Positions 49,513-57,949 of a stretch of 64,000 nt of DNA are shown in pieces. A program made the translations under genes and the position numbers. Numbering within the stretch: the first letter of the stretch is position 1; each line of letters starts with the position of its first letter. The stretch lies in the NCBI GenBank assembly GCA_965200435.1, contig OZ241337.1, forward strand, positions 1,054,001 to 1,118,000, given 5' to 3'. This DNA is from Bin75 sp965200435. Lineage in GTDB: Bacteria; Nitrospirota; Nitrospiria; Nitrospirales; UBA8639. The notes under the pieces are model-generated. The model did not search any database. It saw only the letters and a list, made by a program, of their open reading frames with translations, and was not told where the DNA came from.

Positions 49513-50424
49513 ATGGCGATTCCTGACTACCAATCCATTATGTTACCGTTGCTGGAGTTGGCTGGTGACGGTGAACTCTACCAAATCCGCAAAGCGACTG
49601 AACGTCTTGCGCAACGATTTACGCTCACCGACAATGAGAGACGGGAGATCTTACCAAGTGGACAGCAACCGAGATTCTCCAATCGGGTCGTGTGGGCAAG
49701 AACTTATATGGTAAAGGCCGGTCTCCTGGAATCCCCGAAAAGAGGGTTCTTTCGCATAACCGAACGTGGGCGACAAGTCCTCGCGCAGAAACCTTCTACA
49801 ATCAATGCCAAATTCCTTAGGCAATTTGAGGGGTTCAGAGTTTTCCAGCAGCACAAGGTGACCCCGAAGGGTGAGGCCACGAAGTCAGGAAACGAGGCTC
49901 TGGAAGATACTCCGGAGGAAAACTTGGAGGCAGCCTACCAGACGATTCGTAAAAGCCTTGCCAATGATATTCTGACGACGATTAGAGAATGTTCTCCGGA
50001 ATTCTTTGAGCGACTTGTCGTGGACTTGCTTGTCCGTATGGGGTGTGGGGGGTCACGCCAAGAAGCGGCTCGGGCTGTTGGACGCTCAGGGGATGAGGGG
50101 ATCGACGGAATCATCAAGGAAGATCTTTTAGGCTTGGACATCATCTATATTCAGGCCAAGCGATGGGAAAATACTGTTAGCCGTCCCGAGGTTCAGAAGT
50201 TTGCTGGTGCTTTACAGGGGAAACGAGCACGCAAGGGAGTCTTCATCACGACCTCTGAGTTTTCTCTTGAGGCGAAGAAGTTCGCAGAGACGATTGAGAC
50301 GAAGATCGTTCTCATTGAGGGCACTCAACTCGCTGATTTCATGATCGACCATGGAGTCGGTGTGACGACCGTGAACACCTACGAGTTGAAAAGAATTGAA
50401 TCAGATTACTTTTCTGATAAATGA
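49513..50424 (+). CDS. mrr: Mrr-family restriction endonuclease
   Basis: A 303-aa Type IV-style endonuclease that cuts modified DNA. An N-terminal winged-helix domain (residues 5-95, YQSIMLPLLELAGDGELYQI, like Mrr_N) reads DNA; the C-terminal PD-(D/E)xK domain has FFERLVVDLLVRMG, GRSGDEGIDGIIKED (Asp) and IIYIQAKRWENTV (QxK). All catalytic residues are present. It starts at ATG 49513 after GAGGAAAT. It stands just right of the island, next to a methylase remnant. Confidence 0.92.
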   Translation: MAIPDYQSIMLPLLELAGDGELYQIRKATERLAQRFTLTDNERREILPSGQQPRFSNRVVWARTYMVKAGLLESPKRGFFRITERGRQVLAQKPSTINAKFLRQFEGFRVFQQHKVTPKGEATKSGNEALEDTPEENLEAAYQTIRKSLANDILTTIRECSPEFFERLVVDLLVRMGCGGSRQEAARAVGRSGDEGIDGIIKEDLLGLDIIYIQAKRWENTVSRPEVQKFAGALQGKRARKGVFITTSEFSLEAKKFAETIETKIVLIEGTQLADFMIDHGVGVTTVNTYELKRIESDYFSDK

Positions 50425-50490
50425 AGACCAACGAACCCATCTACGGCGATTGCGTTATAACCAAACTGCAAAATAATAAGAGGGACACCC

Positions 50491-50643
50491 GTGCTTTCAG
50501 AAGTTGAACGGTCAAGGTTGACTTTGGGAAAGATCGACGCTCCAAAGAGGAAGTCACGCTATGGTCAGTTTTTCACACCTGCGGATATCGCTCGATTTAT
50601 GGCGGGGTTGCTTACTCAAAGTTCTCTGATGTCGTTCGTCTAG
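50491..50643 (+). pseudogene. N-terminal fragment of an N6-adenine DNA methylase
   Basis: 50 codons from GTG 50491. The part APKRKSRYGQFFTPADIARF with MAGLL is the start of Eco57I/PglX-like methylases (YGQFFTPxxIAxFM). It then stops at TAG 11 bp before murJ. SAM and NPPY motifs are missing, so it is a truncated gene that probably once paired with the Mrr endonuclease or another restriction gene. Confidence 0.7.
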
Positions 50644-50653
50644 AATTTTCGAC

Positions 50654-52258
50654 ATGGCTCTGGAATCCCAATCGCCGAACGCCGACGAGCATCGCTCCAT
50701 CGTCGGGGCCGCGGGGCTCATCGGCGCAGCCACCTTTTCCAGCCGCATCCTGGGGTTGATGCGCGATATTCTGCTCGCGCGACTGTTAGGGGCAACCATT
50801 GCGGCCGATGCGTTTTTCGTCGCCTATCGTATTCCCAATCTGTTGCGTGAACTCCTGGCCGAAGGATCCATGTCCTCCGCCTTTATCCCCGTCTTCACCG
50901 AATACCACACCCTTCGCAGCAAAAAGGAAACGTGGGAACTGGCCAGCGCCGCGTTTACCACACTTCTGTCAATCGTCACGGTGATCACCTTGATTGGGTT
51001 GATCGCCGCCCCAGCCATTGTGTGGGTCCTGGCGCCCGGGTTTCACGATGACGCCGAACGATTGAGCCTCACGACCATCCTGACCCGGATCATGTTCCCG
51101 TATCTGATCTTCATGAGCTTGGCAGCTTTAACCATGGGCATCCTCAATTCCCTGCGAGCTTTTGCCGCCCCAGCCCTTGGTCCGGTGTTTTTCAACGTCT
51201 GCATTATTGTGTCGGCGCTGTTGCTTGCCCCGTCACTAGAAGAGCCGGTTCTCGGCGTCGCCCTTGGGGTCGTGGCCGGCGGGCTGATGCAGTTTCTCAT
51301 TCAACTGCCCGGCATTCAGAAGCGCGGCCTGCTCTTTCAATGGCGTTTCAACCCCGGGCATCCCGGCGTACGGAAGATCGGGACATTGATTGTCCCGTCA
51401 TTACTGGGGCTGTCCGTGGTGCAGATCAACATGACCGTGAGCACGATCCTGGCGTCGTATTTCCCCGGCGGACCGACGTACCTGTTTTACGGCATGCGAT
51501 TGATCCAATTTCCATTGGGCGTTTTCGGCGTGGCTCTGGCCACGGCGATTCTGCCCACCCTGTCGGACCAGTCGTCCCGCGGAGCCATGGATGAACTGCG
51601 GGACACGCTGGGATTCGGCCTTCGCATGATTGGCTTCATTATCCTGCCCGCCATGATTGGGCTCATCTTTCTTCGACACTCCATCGTGCACCTGTTGTTT
51701 GAACACGGGGTTTTTTCCGCCGCAGACACGCAAGCCACCGCGGCCGCGGTGTTGGCCTATGCCGTCGGGTTGTGGGCCTTCGCGGGCCTTCGCATCATCG
51801 TGGCGGCCTTTTATTCACTCCAGGATACGAAGACCCCGGCTTTCGCGGCCGTGGTTGCCATGCTCATCAATATCGTGCTGGCGGGTCTCCTGATGCAACC
51901 CTTGGAACATGCCGGCCTGGCTTTGGCCACGGCGCTGTCGGCCATGGTGAACATCGGTGTATTGATCGGTATTCTCACGCATCGACTCGGCGGCATTGAT
52001 TGGCGAGGGGTGGGTCGCTCACTTGGCCAAGCCGGGCTCGCGACCATCCCTGTGCTTCTGAGTTGCATGTGGATTGCGGATTTGGCGGTCTGGCAGCGCA
52101 CGGATGCATGGATCACCAAGAGCATCATGCTGACGGTCGGCATCGGATTGAGCGTGACCGGATACGTCGGCATGCAGGCCTTGTTTCACTCCCCTGAACT
52201 GGAGGTCCTGTGGAAGCTCGTTCAACGCCACGTGACGTTCCTGCGCCCCCAGGCCTGA
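50654..52258 (+). CDS. murJ: lipid II flippase MurJ
   Basis: Inner-membrane flippase that exports lipid II for peptidoglycan synthesis. 534 aa with about 14 hydrophobic helices. Conserved sequences: AATFSSRILGLMRDILLARL near the N-terminus, AYRIPNLLRELLAEGSMSSAF and FIPVFTEY, and the central GxxxQ region VQINMTVSTILASYFPGGPT. It belongs to the MOP superfamily and has the normal length. It marks the return to core genes after the accessory region. Confidence 0.96.
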   Translation: MALESQSPNADEHRSIVGAAGLIGAATFSSRILGLMRDILLARLLGATIAADAFFVAYRIPNLLRELLAEGSMSSAFIPVFTEYHTLRSKKETWELASAAFTTLLSIVTVITLIGLIAAPAIVWVLAPGFHDDAERLSLTTILTRIMFPYLIFMSLAALTMGILNSLRAFAAPALGPVFFNVCIIVSALLLAPSLEEPVLGVALGVVAGGLMQFLIQLPGIQKRGLLFQWRFNPGHPGVRKIGTLIVPSLLGLSVVQINMTVSTILASYFPGGPTYLFYGMRLIQFPLGVFGVALATAILPTLSDQSSRGAMDELRDTLGFGLRMIGFIILPAMIGLIFLRHSIVHLLFEHGVFSAADTQATAAAVLAYAVGLWAFAGLRIIVAAFYSLQDTKTPAFAAVVAMLINIVLAGLLMQPLEHAGLALATALSAMVNIGVLIGILTHRLGGIDWRGVGRSLGQAGLATIPVLLSCMWIADLAVWQRTDAWITKSIMLTVGIGLSVTGYVGMQALFHSPELEVLWKLVQRHVTFLRPQA

Positions 52259-52289
52259 CGGCCGAATCGCAGAGTGGTGTAGGCACGTG

Positions 52290-52751
52290 ATGGCCGTGCT
52301 CCAACGGGTCCGGTCGGCATCCGTCACGGTCGACGGCCAGACTCTCGCGTCTATTGCACAAGGGCTCGTGGTCCTGCTGGGTGTGGCGAAAGGCGATTCC
52401 GACGCGGACGTCGCCTACATGGCCGCTAAGATTCCGCACCTCCGCATCTTTCCCGATGCAGCCGGGAAGATGAACCGGTCGATCATGGAGACGAAGAGGG
52501 CCCTGCTAATCGTGTCGCAATTCACATTGTTGGGCGATACCCATCGTGGTCGGCGGCCGGGATTCGATGCGGCCGCTCCGCCCGACACCGCGCGGCAACT
52601 CTATGAATCCGTGTCGCACGCCATTCGAGAGCGTGGCGTTCCCGTGCAAACAGGCAAGTTCGGTGCCAACATGGTCGTGACATTGGAAAACGACGGCCCG
52701 GTCACATTTATTCTTGACAGCCACCGGAGGGAATCAGGGAAAATAGAGTAA
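52290..52751 (+). CDS. dtd: D-aminoacyl-tRNA deacylase
   Basis: Removes D-amino acids from mischarged tRNA. 153 aa from ATG 52290 (MAVLQRVRSASVTVDGQTLA); a GTG three bases earlier is possible. The two catalytic loops are SQFTLLGDTHRGRRPGFDAA and NDGPVTFILDS (the GPVT motif). It lies 31 bp after murJ and is probably cotranscribed. Confidence 0.96.
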   Translation: MAVLQRVRSASVTVDGQTLASIAQGLVVLLGVAKGDSDADVAYMAAKIPHLRIFPDAAGKMNRSIMETKRALLIVSQFTLLGDTHRGRRPGFDAAAPPDTARQLYESVSHAIRERGVPVQTGKFGANMVVTLENDGPVTFILDSHRRESGKIE

Positions 52752-52794
52752 GTAACGAAAGGACCCGGGCGCGAACGGGTCAAAGGAGGGGAAG

Positions 52795-53361
52795 ATGGCC
52801 GTCGCTGTTTCTCAACATCATCCACTCAGGCAATTATTCGGGACGCTGACGGAGCGCAGCTTTACCGAGTCACTCGGGTGGCCCGATTTCAACGTCACCG
52901 CCTATCTCTCCAATCTTCTCGTCAAATTTTCCCACGTCGACCAACTTCGACACATTAAGAACCAGCACGGTCAAGCCGTCGAAACAGTGGCCGAACTGTT
53001 ATACGAATCCGAACTCGCGACGGATTCCCCCGATCCGGACCGGGGACGGAACATTCACCGGCACATCGGAGATTTGACGCTGTTCATTGCCGGGCTGTTT
53101 CCGGAATATCTGCGCTATCTCAAAACCGGCGGGTTGGTGTACCACAAGGATCATCTCGTGAATTACGTAAAAGCCGGGAAACGCTCATACCGGATTGTCT
53201 CCGGCTTTCAACACAGTGCGCGGAACGAGCCACCGGCGCTGTTTCAAAAACTCTCGTCGAACTTCGAACTGTGCGTGACCGGGCTGGGATTCGTACGCCA
53301 GGACCTGGACCGCATGCAGAATCCTCCGCACCAACGGACCAAAGACATCCTGCTGCATTAA
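52795..53361 (+). CDS. conserved hypothetical protein
   Basis: A 188-aa soluble protein with a strong Shine-Dalgarno (AAAGGAGG) before ATG 52795. It is rich in helices: FNVTAYLSNLLVKFSHVDQL, RGRNIHRHIGDLTLFIAGLF and PEYLRYLKTGG are its most ordered parts. His residues in NIHRHIGD might bind metal. Not recognised as a known enzyme. Position between dtd and a VOC gene suggests an ordinary cellular role. Confidence 0.75.
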   Translation: MAVAVSQHHPLRQLFGTLTERSFTESLGWPDFNVTAYLSNLLVKFSHVDQLRHIKNQHGQAVETVAELLYESELATDSPDPDRGRNIHRHIGDLTLFIAGLFPEYLRYLKTGGLVYHKDHLVNYVKAGKRSYRIVSGFQHSARNEPPALFQKLSSNFELCVTGLGFVRQDLDRMQNPPHQRTKDILLH

Positions 53362-53377
53362 GCAACGGCAGAATCGA

Positions 53378-53824
53378 GTGAGGATGGGATCAGTCTTCTT
53401 TCATTTGGCCTTTCCTGTACACGATTTGGAAGCCGCCAAGGGCTTTTACGTGGATGGGCTGGGCTGCACACTTGGGCGCCGGTCGTCACACGCCATGCTG
53501 TTGGAATTCAAGAATCATCAGATTGTGGCTCAATTAACCACAGAGCCGCTGCCCCGGCAGAAAGGCATCTATCCTCGACATTTTGGATTGATTTTTACAA
53601 ACGAAGAGGAGTGGCAAGCCGTGGCTGAACGGGCCAGAACCCACGAGCTGAAATTTTACCAACGGCCTCGTCGTCGCTTTCCAGGAACCCGGCTGGAACA
53701 CCAGACGTTTTTTCTCGAAGATCCGTCACACAACTTGTTGGAATTCAAACACTACACGCATGATACCGCGATTTTTGGTGAACCCGGTGCTTCCATGATC
53801 GGCGATGAAAACGAACCACGGTAA
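53378..53824 (+). CDS. VOC-family (glyoxalase/dioxygenase-fold) protein
   Basis: A 148-aa vicinal-oxygen-chelate protein. The N-terminal half has FFHLAFPVHDLEAAKGFYVD (metal His) and ends its last strand with FFLEDPSHNLLEFKHY (metal Glu). HFGLIFTNEEEWQAVAERA is the second repeat. Substrate unknown; relatives are annotated as dioxygenase superfamily proteins. The start may be GTG 53378 or ATG 53384. Confidence 0.85.
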   Translation: MRMGSVFFHLAFPVHDLEAAKGFYVDGLGCTLGRRSSHAMLLEFKNHQIVAQLTTEPLPRQKGIYPRHFGLIFTNEEEWQAVAERARTHELKFYQRPRRRFPGTRLEHQTFFLEDPSHNLLEFKHYTHDTAIFGEPGASMIGDENEPR

Positions 53825-54008
53825 CAAAGCCGCGCGCGAAGGCAAAGGGGCAAAAAGGTCCCGTCGTTTAGAAAAATGTGACTCGTCTGCTTCGTTGTCC
53901 GGTACCAATGTTTCGATCTGACAGTCGGCGGTGAATCGATGCCGGGTTCGCAGCCCGTGGCAAAAGCTCACATCGCACCGAGACAGGCGAGGCTTTCGCT
54001 ACGGGCCG

Positions 54009-54605
54009 CTAAGGCATGACGTCGAGTTCCGCCAGGACTTCCTCTAAGTGACCGTCCACTTTGACCTTCGGAAAAATATCGTCGAGTTTGCCTTGTTCGT
54101 CGATAATGAACGTCATCCGCTCGATCCCCGTGAATTTTCGGCCGCACAGCGATTTTTCTTTCCACACGCCGTAGGCCTGCAACACGGTTTTCTTTTCATC
54201 GCTAAGCAACGGGAAATTCAGATTAAATTTCTTCACAAATTTTTTGTGCGAATCCACGGAATCTCCACTGATCCCCAACACCACTGCACCACTGGCGTGA
54301 ATTTCATCCAAGCCGTCGCGAAAGGCGCATGATTCTTTGGTGCAACCCGGCGTATCGTCTTTGGGATAAAAATACAGCACGACCTTTTTCCCCTTGAAAT
54401 CAGCGAGCTTCACGAGTTTGCCGTCCTGATTCGGCAAGGCGAAGGCCGGGGCTTTTTGTCCGACTTTCAACTGTACGGTCGAAGGTCTGGGAATCGCGGC
54501 CTTCGTGGTTTTCGCGCTGGCTGGCGTGACTGATTTTTTTCTGACGGTCTTTTTCGTTCCCCCGGTCGCCGTTGGTTTTTTCGTTGCTTTGGTTTTCTGG
54601 ACCAT
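54009..54605 (-). CDS. bcp: Bcp/PrxQ-type peroxiredoxin with a basic N-terminal extension
   Basis: Thioredoxin-dependent hydroperoxide reductase. The peroxidatic and resolving Cys lie five apart in PGCTKESCAFRDG, typical of PrxQ. The core starts at VGQKAPAFALPNQDGKLVKL (residue about 45). Before it, 45 residues of Lys/Thr/Ala (KTKATKKPTATGGTKKTVRK) form a histone-like tail not found in ordinary Bcp and might bind nucleic acid. ATG 54605 has a clear GGAGGGG upstream. The last residues LEEVLAELDVMP are normal. Convergent with the VOC gene, which ends 184 bp away. Confidence 0.92.
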   Translation of the reverse strand: MVQKTKATKKPTATGGTKKTVRKKSVTPASAKTTKAAIPRPSTVQLKVGQKAPAFALPNQDGKLVKLADFKGKKVVLYFYPKDDTPGCTKESCAFRDGLDEIHASGAVVLGISGDSVDSHKKFVKKFNLNFPLLSDEKKTVLQAYGVWKEKSLCGRKFTGIERMTFIIDEQGKLDDIFPKVKVDGHLEEVLAELDVMP

Positions 54606-54758
54606 TACTTCCCCCCCTCCTCGTTGCTTCATGTCTTTGTAACAATCATGCAGGTACGCGGGTGTTCCACCGGCCACCTTTTTCACCAACCAACAATGAA
54701 ATTTTATGATATACAAAGGCTAAAAGAAAAGGGCCAATTCCATCACGGTGAGGGAGAC

Positions 54759-55934
54759 GTGCAATTCGTGGTCGATGAAGAAATTCCGTTTGCCCGGGAA
54801 GCGTTTTCGTCTCTCGGCTCCGTGGCCCTGCTTCCGGGACGCGCCATGACCCGCGAGGCGCTTCGGGAGGTCGACGCGCTCATCGTCCGGTCCGTCACCA
54901 AAGTCGATGCAAAGCTGTTGACGGACACCAACGTGCAATTCGTGGGAACGGCGACCACGGGCGTCGAGCACGTTGACAGGGCGTATTTAGCTGCTCGGGG
55001 CATCGGATTTGCCGCAGCCCTCGGGTGCAATGCGAATGCCGTGGCAGAGTACGTGCTGACGGCCCTGCTCGTGACGGCCCACGCCAAGCATCTCGTGCTC
55101 GACGGAAAAACCCTGGGGATCATCGGGGTCGGCCGGATCGGCAGCCTCGTGGCGGCCAAGGCGCCCGCGTTGGGCCTGCGTACGCTCCTGCATGATCCGC
55201 CATTGGCGCGGACAACCGGTGAACGACGATACCTGCCACTCGCCGAGATCCTCCAAGCCGACTTTGTCACGCTGCATGTTCCCTTGACGCTCGACGGACC
55301 CGACGCGACGTTTCATGTGATCGGAAAAGACGAACTGGCTCACATGGCGTCTTCTGCCATTCTGATCAATACCGCCCGCGGAGAAGTCGTGGACAATGCT
55401 GCCTTACTCGCAGCCCTGACCGGAGGGACGATAGGGGGGGCGGTGCTGGACGTATGGGAAGGGGAACCTTCCATCGACTGGAATCTTCTGAACCACGTGA
55501 CAATCGGCACGCCACATATTGCAGGCTATTCATCCGACGGAAAGATCAAGGCAACGAAGATGGTGTGCCGCGCTTGCTGTGGCTTTTGGGGAATCGAGCC
55601 GGTCTGGACGCCTCCTCCCGATCCGCCCACGAACGCCGCACGCGGAACTGCTCCCCGCGCCCCGTTCAACGCTGCCGGCAAGGATTTCCAGGCCCTGGCC
55701 CATGACATTGCCACAACCCTCTACGACCTCCCGGGAGACCATGCGCGGATGTGTGACGTGCTCGCCGTTCCCGAGCCACTGCGTCCCCGGATCTTTGACC
55801 AACTCCGGAGAGACTATCCGCATCGTCGGGAATTCGCCGGCTTACCAATAGCCATCACGGGCGGCGACCGCAACTTCGTTGTCCGGCTGCAGATATTGGA
55901 CATCCGCGCCAACGAATCCTGCCAGAAGACCTGA
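54759..55934 (+). CDS. pdxB: erythronate-4-phosphate dehydrogenase PdxB
   Basis: NAD-dependent 2-hydroxyacid dehydrogenase of the pyridoxal-phosphate pathway. Conserved parts: VRSVTKVDAKLLTDTNVQFV, GTATTGVEHVDRAYLAARGI, the nucleotide fold LGIIGVGRIGSLVAAKAPAL, and the catalytic INTARGEVVDNAALL and TPHIAGYSSDGK. The C-terminal PdxB dimer domain follows (AHDIATTLYDLPGDHARMCD). GTG 54759 places the N-terminus as in PdxB (VQFVVDEEIPFARE) and gives 391 aa; ATG 54696 would add 21 residues. The last 12 residues (ILDIRANESCQKT) look foreign, and the gene seems joined to a toxin-gene tail. Confidence 0.88.
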   Translation: MQFVVDEEIPFAREAFSSLGSVALLPGRAMTREALREVDALIVRSVTKVDAKLLTDTNVQFVGTATTGVEHVDRAYLAARGIGFAAALGCNANAVAEYVLTALLVTAHAKHLVLDGKTLGIIGVGRIGSLVAAKAPALGLRTLLHDPPLARTTGERRYLPLAEILQADFVTLHVPLTLDGPDATFHVIGKDELAHMASSAILINTARGEVVDNAALLAALTGGTIGGAVLDVWEGEPSIDWNLLNHVTIGTPHIAGYSSDGKIKATKMVCRACCGFWGIEPVWTPPPDPPTNAARGTAPRAPFNAAGKDFQALAHDIATTLYDLPGDHARMCDVLAVPEPLRPRIFDQLRRDYPHRREFAGLPIAITGGDRNFVVRLQILDIRANESCQKT

Positions 55935-55990
55935 CGGCAGAGCAAAAGAAAGCTCTGAAATCGATAGTCGAGAGGTGGTCAGATGAAAAA
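55905..55990 (+). pseudogene. possible toxin-gene 3' remnant ahead of the HigA-like antitoxin
   Basis: In a frame different from pdxB, ILPEDLTAEQKKALKSIVER then WSDEK ends at TGA within the ATGAAAAATGA overlap with the next gene. That arrangement, and the tail sequence, resemble RelE/HigB toxins placed just before a HigA/NadS antitoxin. The toxin's main part is absent; pdxB now runs into this place. Confidence 0.4.
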
Positions 55991-56273
55991 TGAACTGTTC
56001 AACGAGTTGCTGGCCAGCGTGCAGGAAATGGACGACATTGTCCAAGGCAAGAAAGCCGCTGTCAGAGTCACGAAGTTCCCGGATCCGGAAGTCAAGTTGA
56101 TCCGTGAAAAGGTTGGCCTCAGCCAGAACCACTTTGCCATGTTGATCGGCGTCAGCAAGCGGACACTGGAAAACTGGGAGCAGGGACGCCGACACCCAAC
56201 CGGCCCTGCCAAGACCTTGTTGAAAATCCTGGACGCCGACCCGGAGCACGCCGTTCGCGCGTTGCACAAGTAA
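55983..56273 (+). CDS. HigA/NadS-like helix-turn-helix antitoxin
   Basis: A 96-aa regulator with a C-terminal Xre-type HTH: REKVGLSQNHFAMLIGVSKR then TLENWEQGRRHPTGPAKTLL, and an N-terminal segment (ELLASVQEMDDIVQGKKAAV) typical of NadS/HigA antitoxins. It should repress its own operon and neutralise a RelE-type toxin. Only a C-terminal remnant of a toxin gene is visible upstream, so it appears to be an orphan. Confidence 0.85.
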   Translation: MKNELFNELLASVQEMDDIVQGKKAAVRVTKFPDPEVKLIREKVGLSQNHFAMLIGVSKRTLENWEQGRRHPTGPAKTLLKILDADPEHAVRALHK

Positions 56274-56325
56274 GCAGGAAAGTTCGCGGCAGAGAGTGGA
56301 GCCGTACCATTACGACACAACCGTG

Positions 56326-57207
56326 ATGAAGACATTCCTGTTATCCGTACTGATCCTCTCATGTTGTCTGGCAACAGCCCTTCCGGCTGCCGGGCTTGAG
56401 ACCATCGAGAACGCCACGCTGATCGAGGCCGGCCTGAACGACGGCGACAGTTTCAAGGTCAGGGCCGCGGGCAAGGAACTGCACCTGTGACTCTACTACG
56501 TGGATTGCCTGGAAACCGCCGCCGGCACCGATGCCGAATTGGAGAGAATCCGCGAGCAACAATACCATTTCGGCCTCGAAGACCCCGCTGCTGTGGTGCG
56601 CTTCGGCAAACAGGCCGCCGAATACGTCAAACGGGTCCTGGCCCGGCCGTTCATACGAGTTACGCCTTCGCGCTGGGCCGTTCGGTCACGAGCCGCTACT
56701 ACGCCTTTATCGAAACCCGCGACGGCCGTGACCTCGGACATCTCCTGGTCGAACAGGGTTTGGCGAGGATACACAGCAAAACCCGCCCGGACCCTGACGG
56801 CACGCCAAGCGAAACCGTGATCAAGGAACTCCAGGACATGCGTTCGGTCGCCATGTTGAACCGCGCCGGGATATGGGGGGGAACCCGACCCGCGTCTCCT
56901 CTCCGCGATGCACAAACGCCAGCGGGAAAAAGACCGGAAGCGGAAGGCTTTCAGTGAGAAGTTGAAAGCAAAACGAACCTCCTGCGACAATTCCATCGAC
57001 CTGAACACCGCATCGACCGACCAACTCCAACAACTTCACGGTATCGGCCCGGTTAAAGCTGCCAAGATCACCGCCGGCAGGCCCTACCGGTCCGTCGAAG
57101 ACCTGCTGAAGATTCCGGGCATCGGGAAGAAAACGCTGGCGAAAATCAGGCCTTGCGTGACCGTTGGGGGATTGAACAGGCCGGCCAGCACAAAGCAGGC
57201 GCCATGA
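56326..57207 (+). pseudogene. secreted thermonuclease-like protein with HhH domain, degraded
   Basis: Begins with a signal peptide (MKTFLLSVLILSCCLATALP). The nuclease part is interrupted by TGA (56488-56490; KELHL-stop-LYYVDC, probably from CGA), a frameshift near 56650 (after VLARPF, to SYAFALGRSVTSRYYAFIET in another frame), and another near the G-run at 56874. The C-terminal part reads IDLNTASTDQLQQLHGIGPV and KIPGIGKKTLAKI, a helix-hairpin-helix DNA-binding domain as in ComEA. A working ancestor would be an exported nuclease; this copy is dead unless recoded. Confidence 0.8.
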
Positions 57208-57382
57208 GATGGCGCGGCTACAAAAGCAAAGAAAAAGACGCTGGATCCCATAGATCGCCTGGATCCCCGATCAAGTCGGGGACAAGCGTCGAGGAGGGAC
57301 AGAAGGAGGAGCCCCGCTCACACTGCCCCAGGATCAAGTCCGGGGCAGGCTCTCTCCCAGGGGGAGAGGGTTCTATATGGTA
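57208..57382. repeat. short dispersed hairpin repeats upstream of the sulfur operon
   Basis: Contains CCCCGATCAAGTCGGGG (about 57268-57284), CCAGGATCAAGTCCGGGGCA (about 57328-57347) and CTCTCCCAGGGGGAGAGGG (57351-57369), three palindromes of the kinds that recur between genes in this window. The last may also terminate upstream transcription. Confidence 0.5.
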
Positions 57383-57411
57383 TTGACACGGCATTGACGA
57401 ATTTTTATAAT
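57383..57411 (+). promoter_or_regulatory. sigma-70 promoter of the sulfur-assimilation operon
   Basis: TTGACA (57383-57388), 17-bp spacer, TATAAT (57406-57411): a perfect consensus promoter 34 bp before the rrf2 ATG. The downstream ATTCCTATCGGAAAT is a near-palindrome and could be the operator for the Rrf2 protein. Confidence 0.75.
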
Positions 57412-57444
57412 TCTATAATTCCTATCGGAAATATATGAATTAGG

Positions 57445-57900
57445 ATGATTAAGATTCCGCTGAAAGTGACGTATGCGATTTTTACGACGTTGGACCTGGC
57501 CTTGCGATATGGAGAGGGTCCGGTCCAAGCCAGGACGATTGCTCGCCGGCAAACCATCCCTCCGCGTTTTATCGAGCAGGTGTTGCACGCCTTGAAGCAA
57601 GGCGGCATCGTTGACAGCATCAGGGGTCCGCAAGGAGGATACGTGCTGCGGGAGCCCCCATCGGAAGTGTCGTTAGCCGCTATCGTCGAGACGATGAACG
57701 GCCAGCCCGATCCGGACACGCGAGAGGTCGGGACGAACGGGAAGGTCTTGCGGCTGCCCCATCGCGAGGCGTTATTATCGAAGCTCTGGGATCGCGTGTA
57801 CCAGGCTGAACGAGAGATTTTGAGTTCGGTCACGCTTCAATCTCTGATCGAACAATATACAGAGTTGGAACAACAGCAAGCACCAATGTATCACATTTGA
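57445..57900 (+). CDS. Rrf2-family transcriptional regulator
   Basis: A 151-aa winged-helix regulator: LKVTYAIFTTLDLALRYGEG, then RRQTIPPRFIEQVLHALKQG and IVDSIRGPQGGYVLREPP. The three Cys that hold an iron-sulfur cluster in IscR are absent, so it is closer to CymR-type Rrf2 proteins, which sense cysteine status through a partner enzyme. As first gene of the sulfite reductase-cysH-cysD-cysN operon it probably represses that operon and itself. Confidence 0.88.
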   Translation: MIKIPLKVTYAIFTTLDLALRYGEGPVQARTIARRQTIPPRFIEQVLHALKQGGIVDSIRGPQGGYVLREPPSEVSLAAIVETMNGQPDPDTREVGTNGKVLRLPHREALLSKLWDRVYQAEREILSSVTLQSLIEQYTELEQQQAPMYHI

Positions 57901-57949
57901 ACGTTGCGGGTATTGAGAGCGCATTCCCCCTTGCATTCGGAGGCACATC

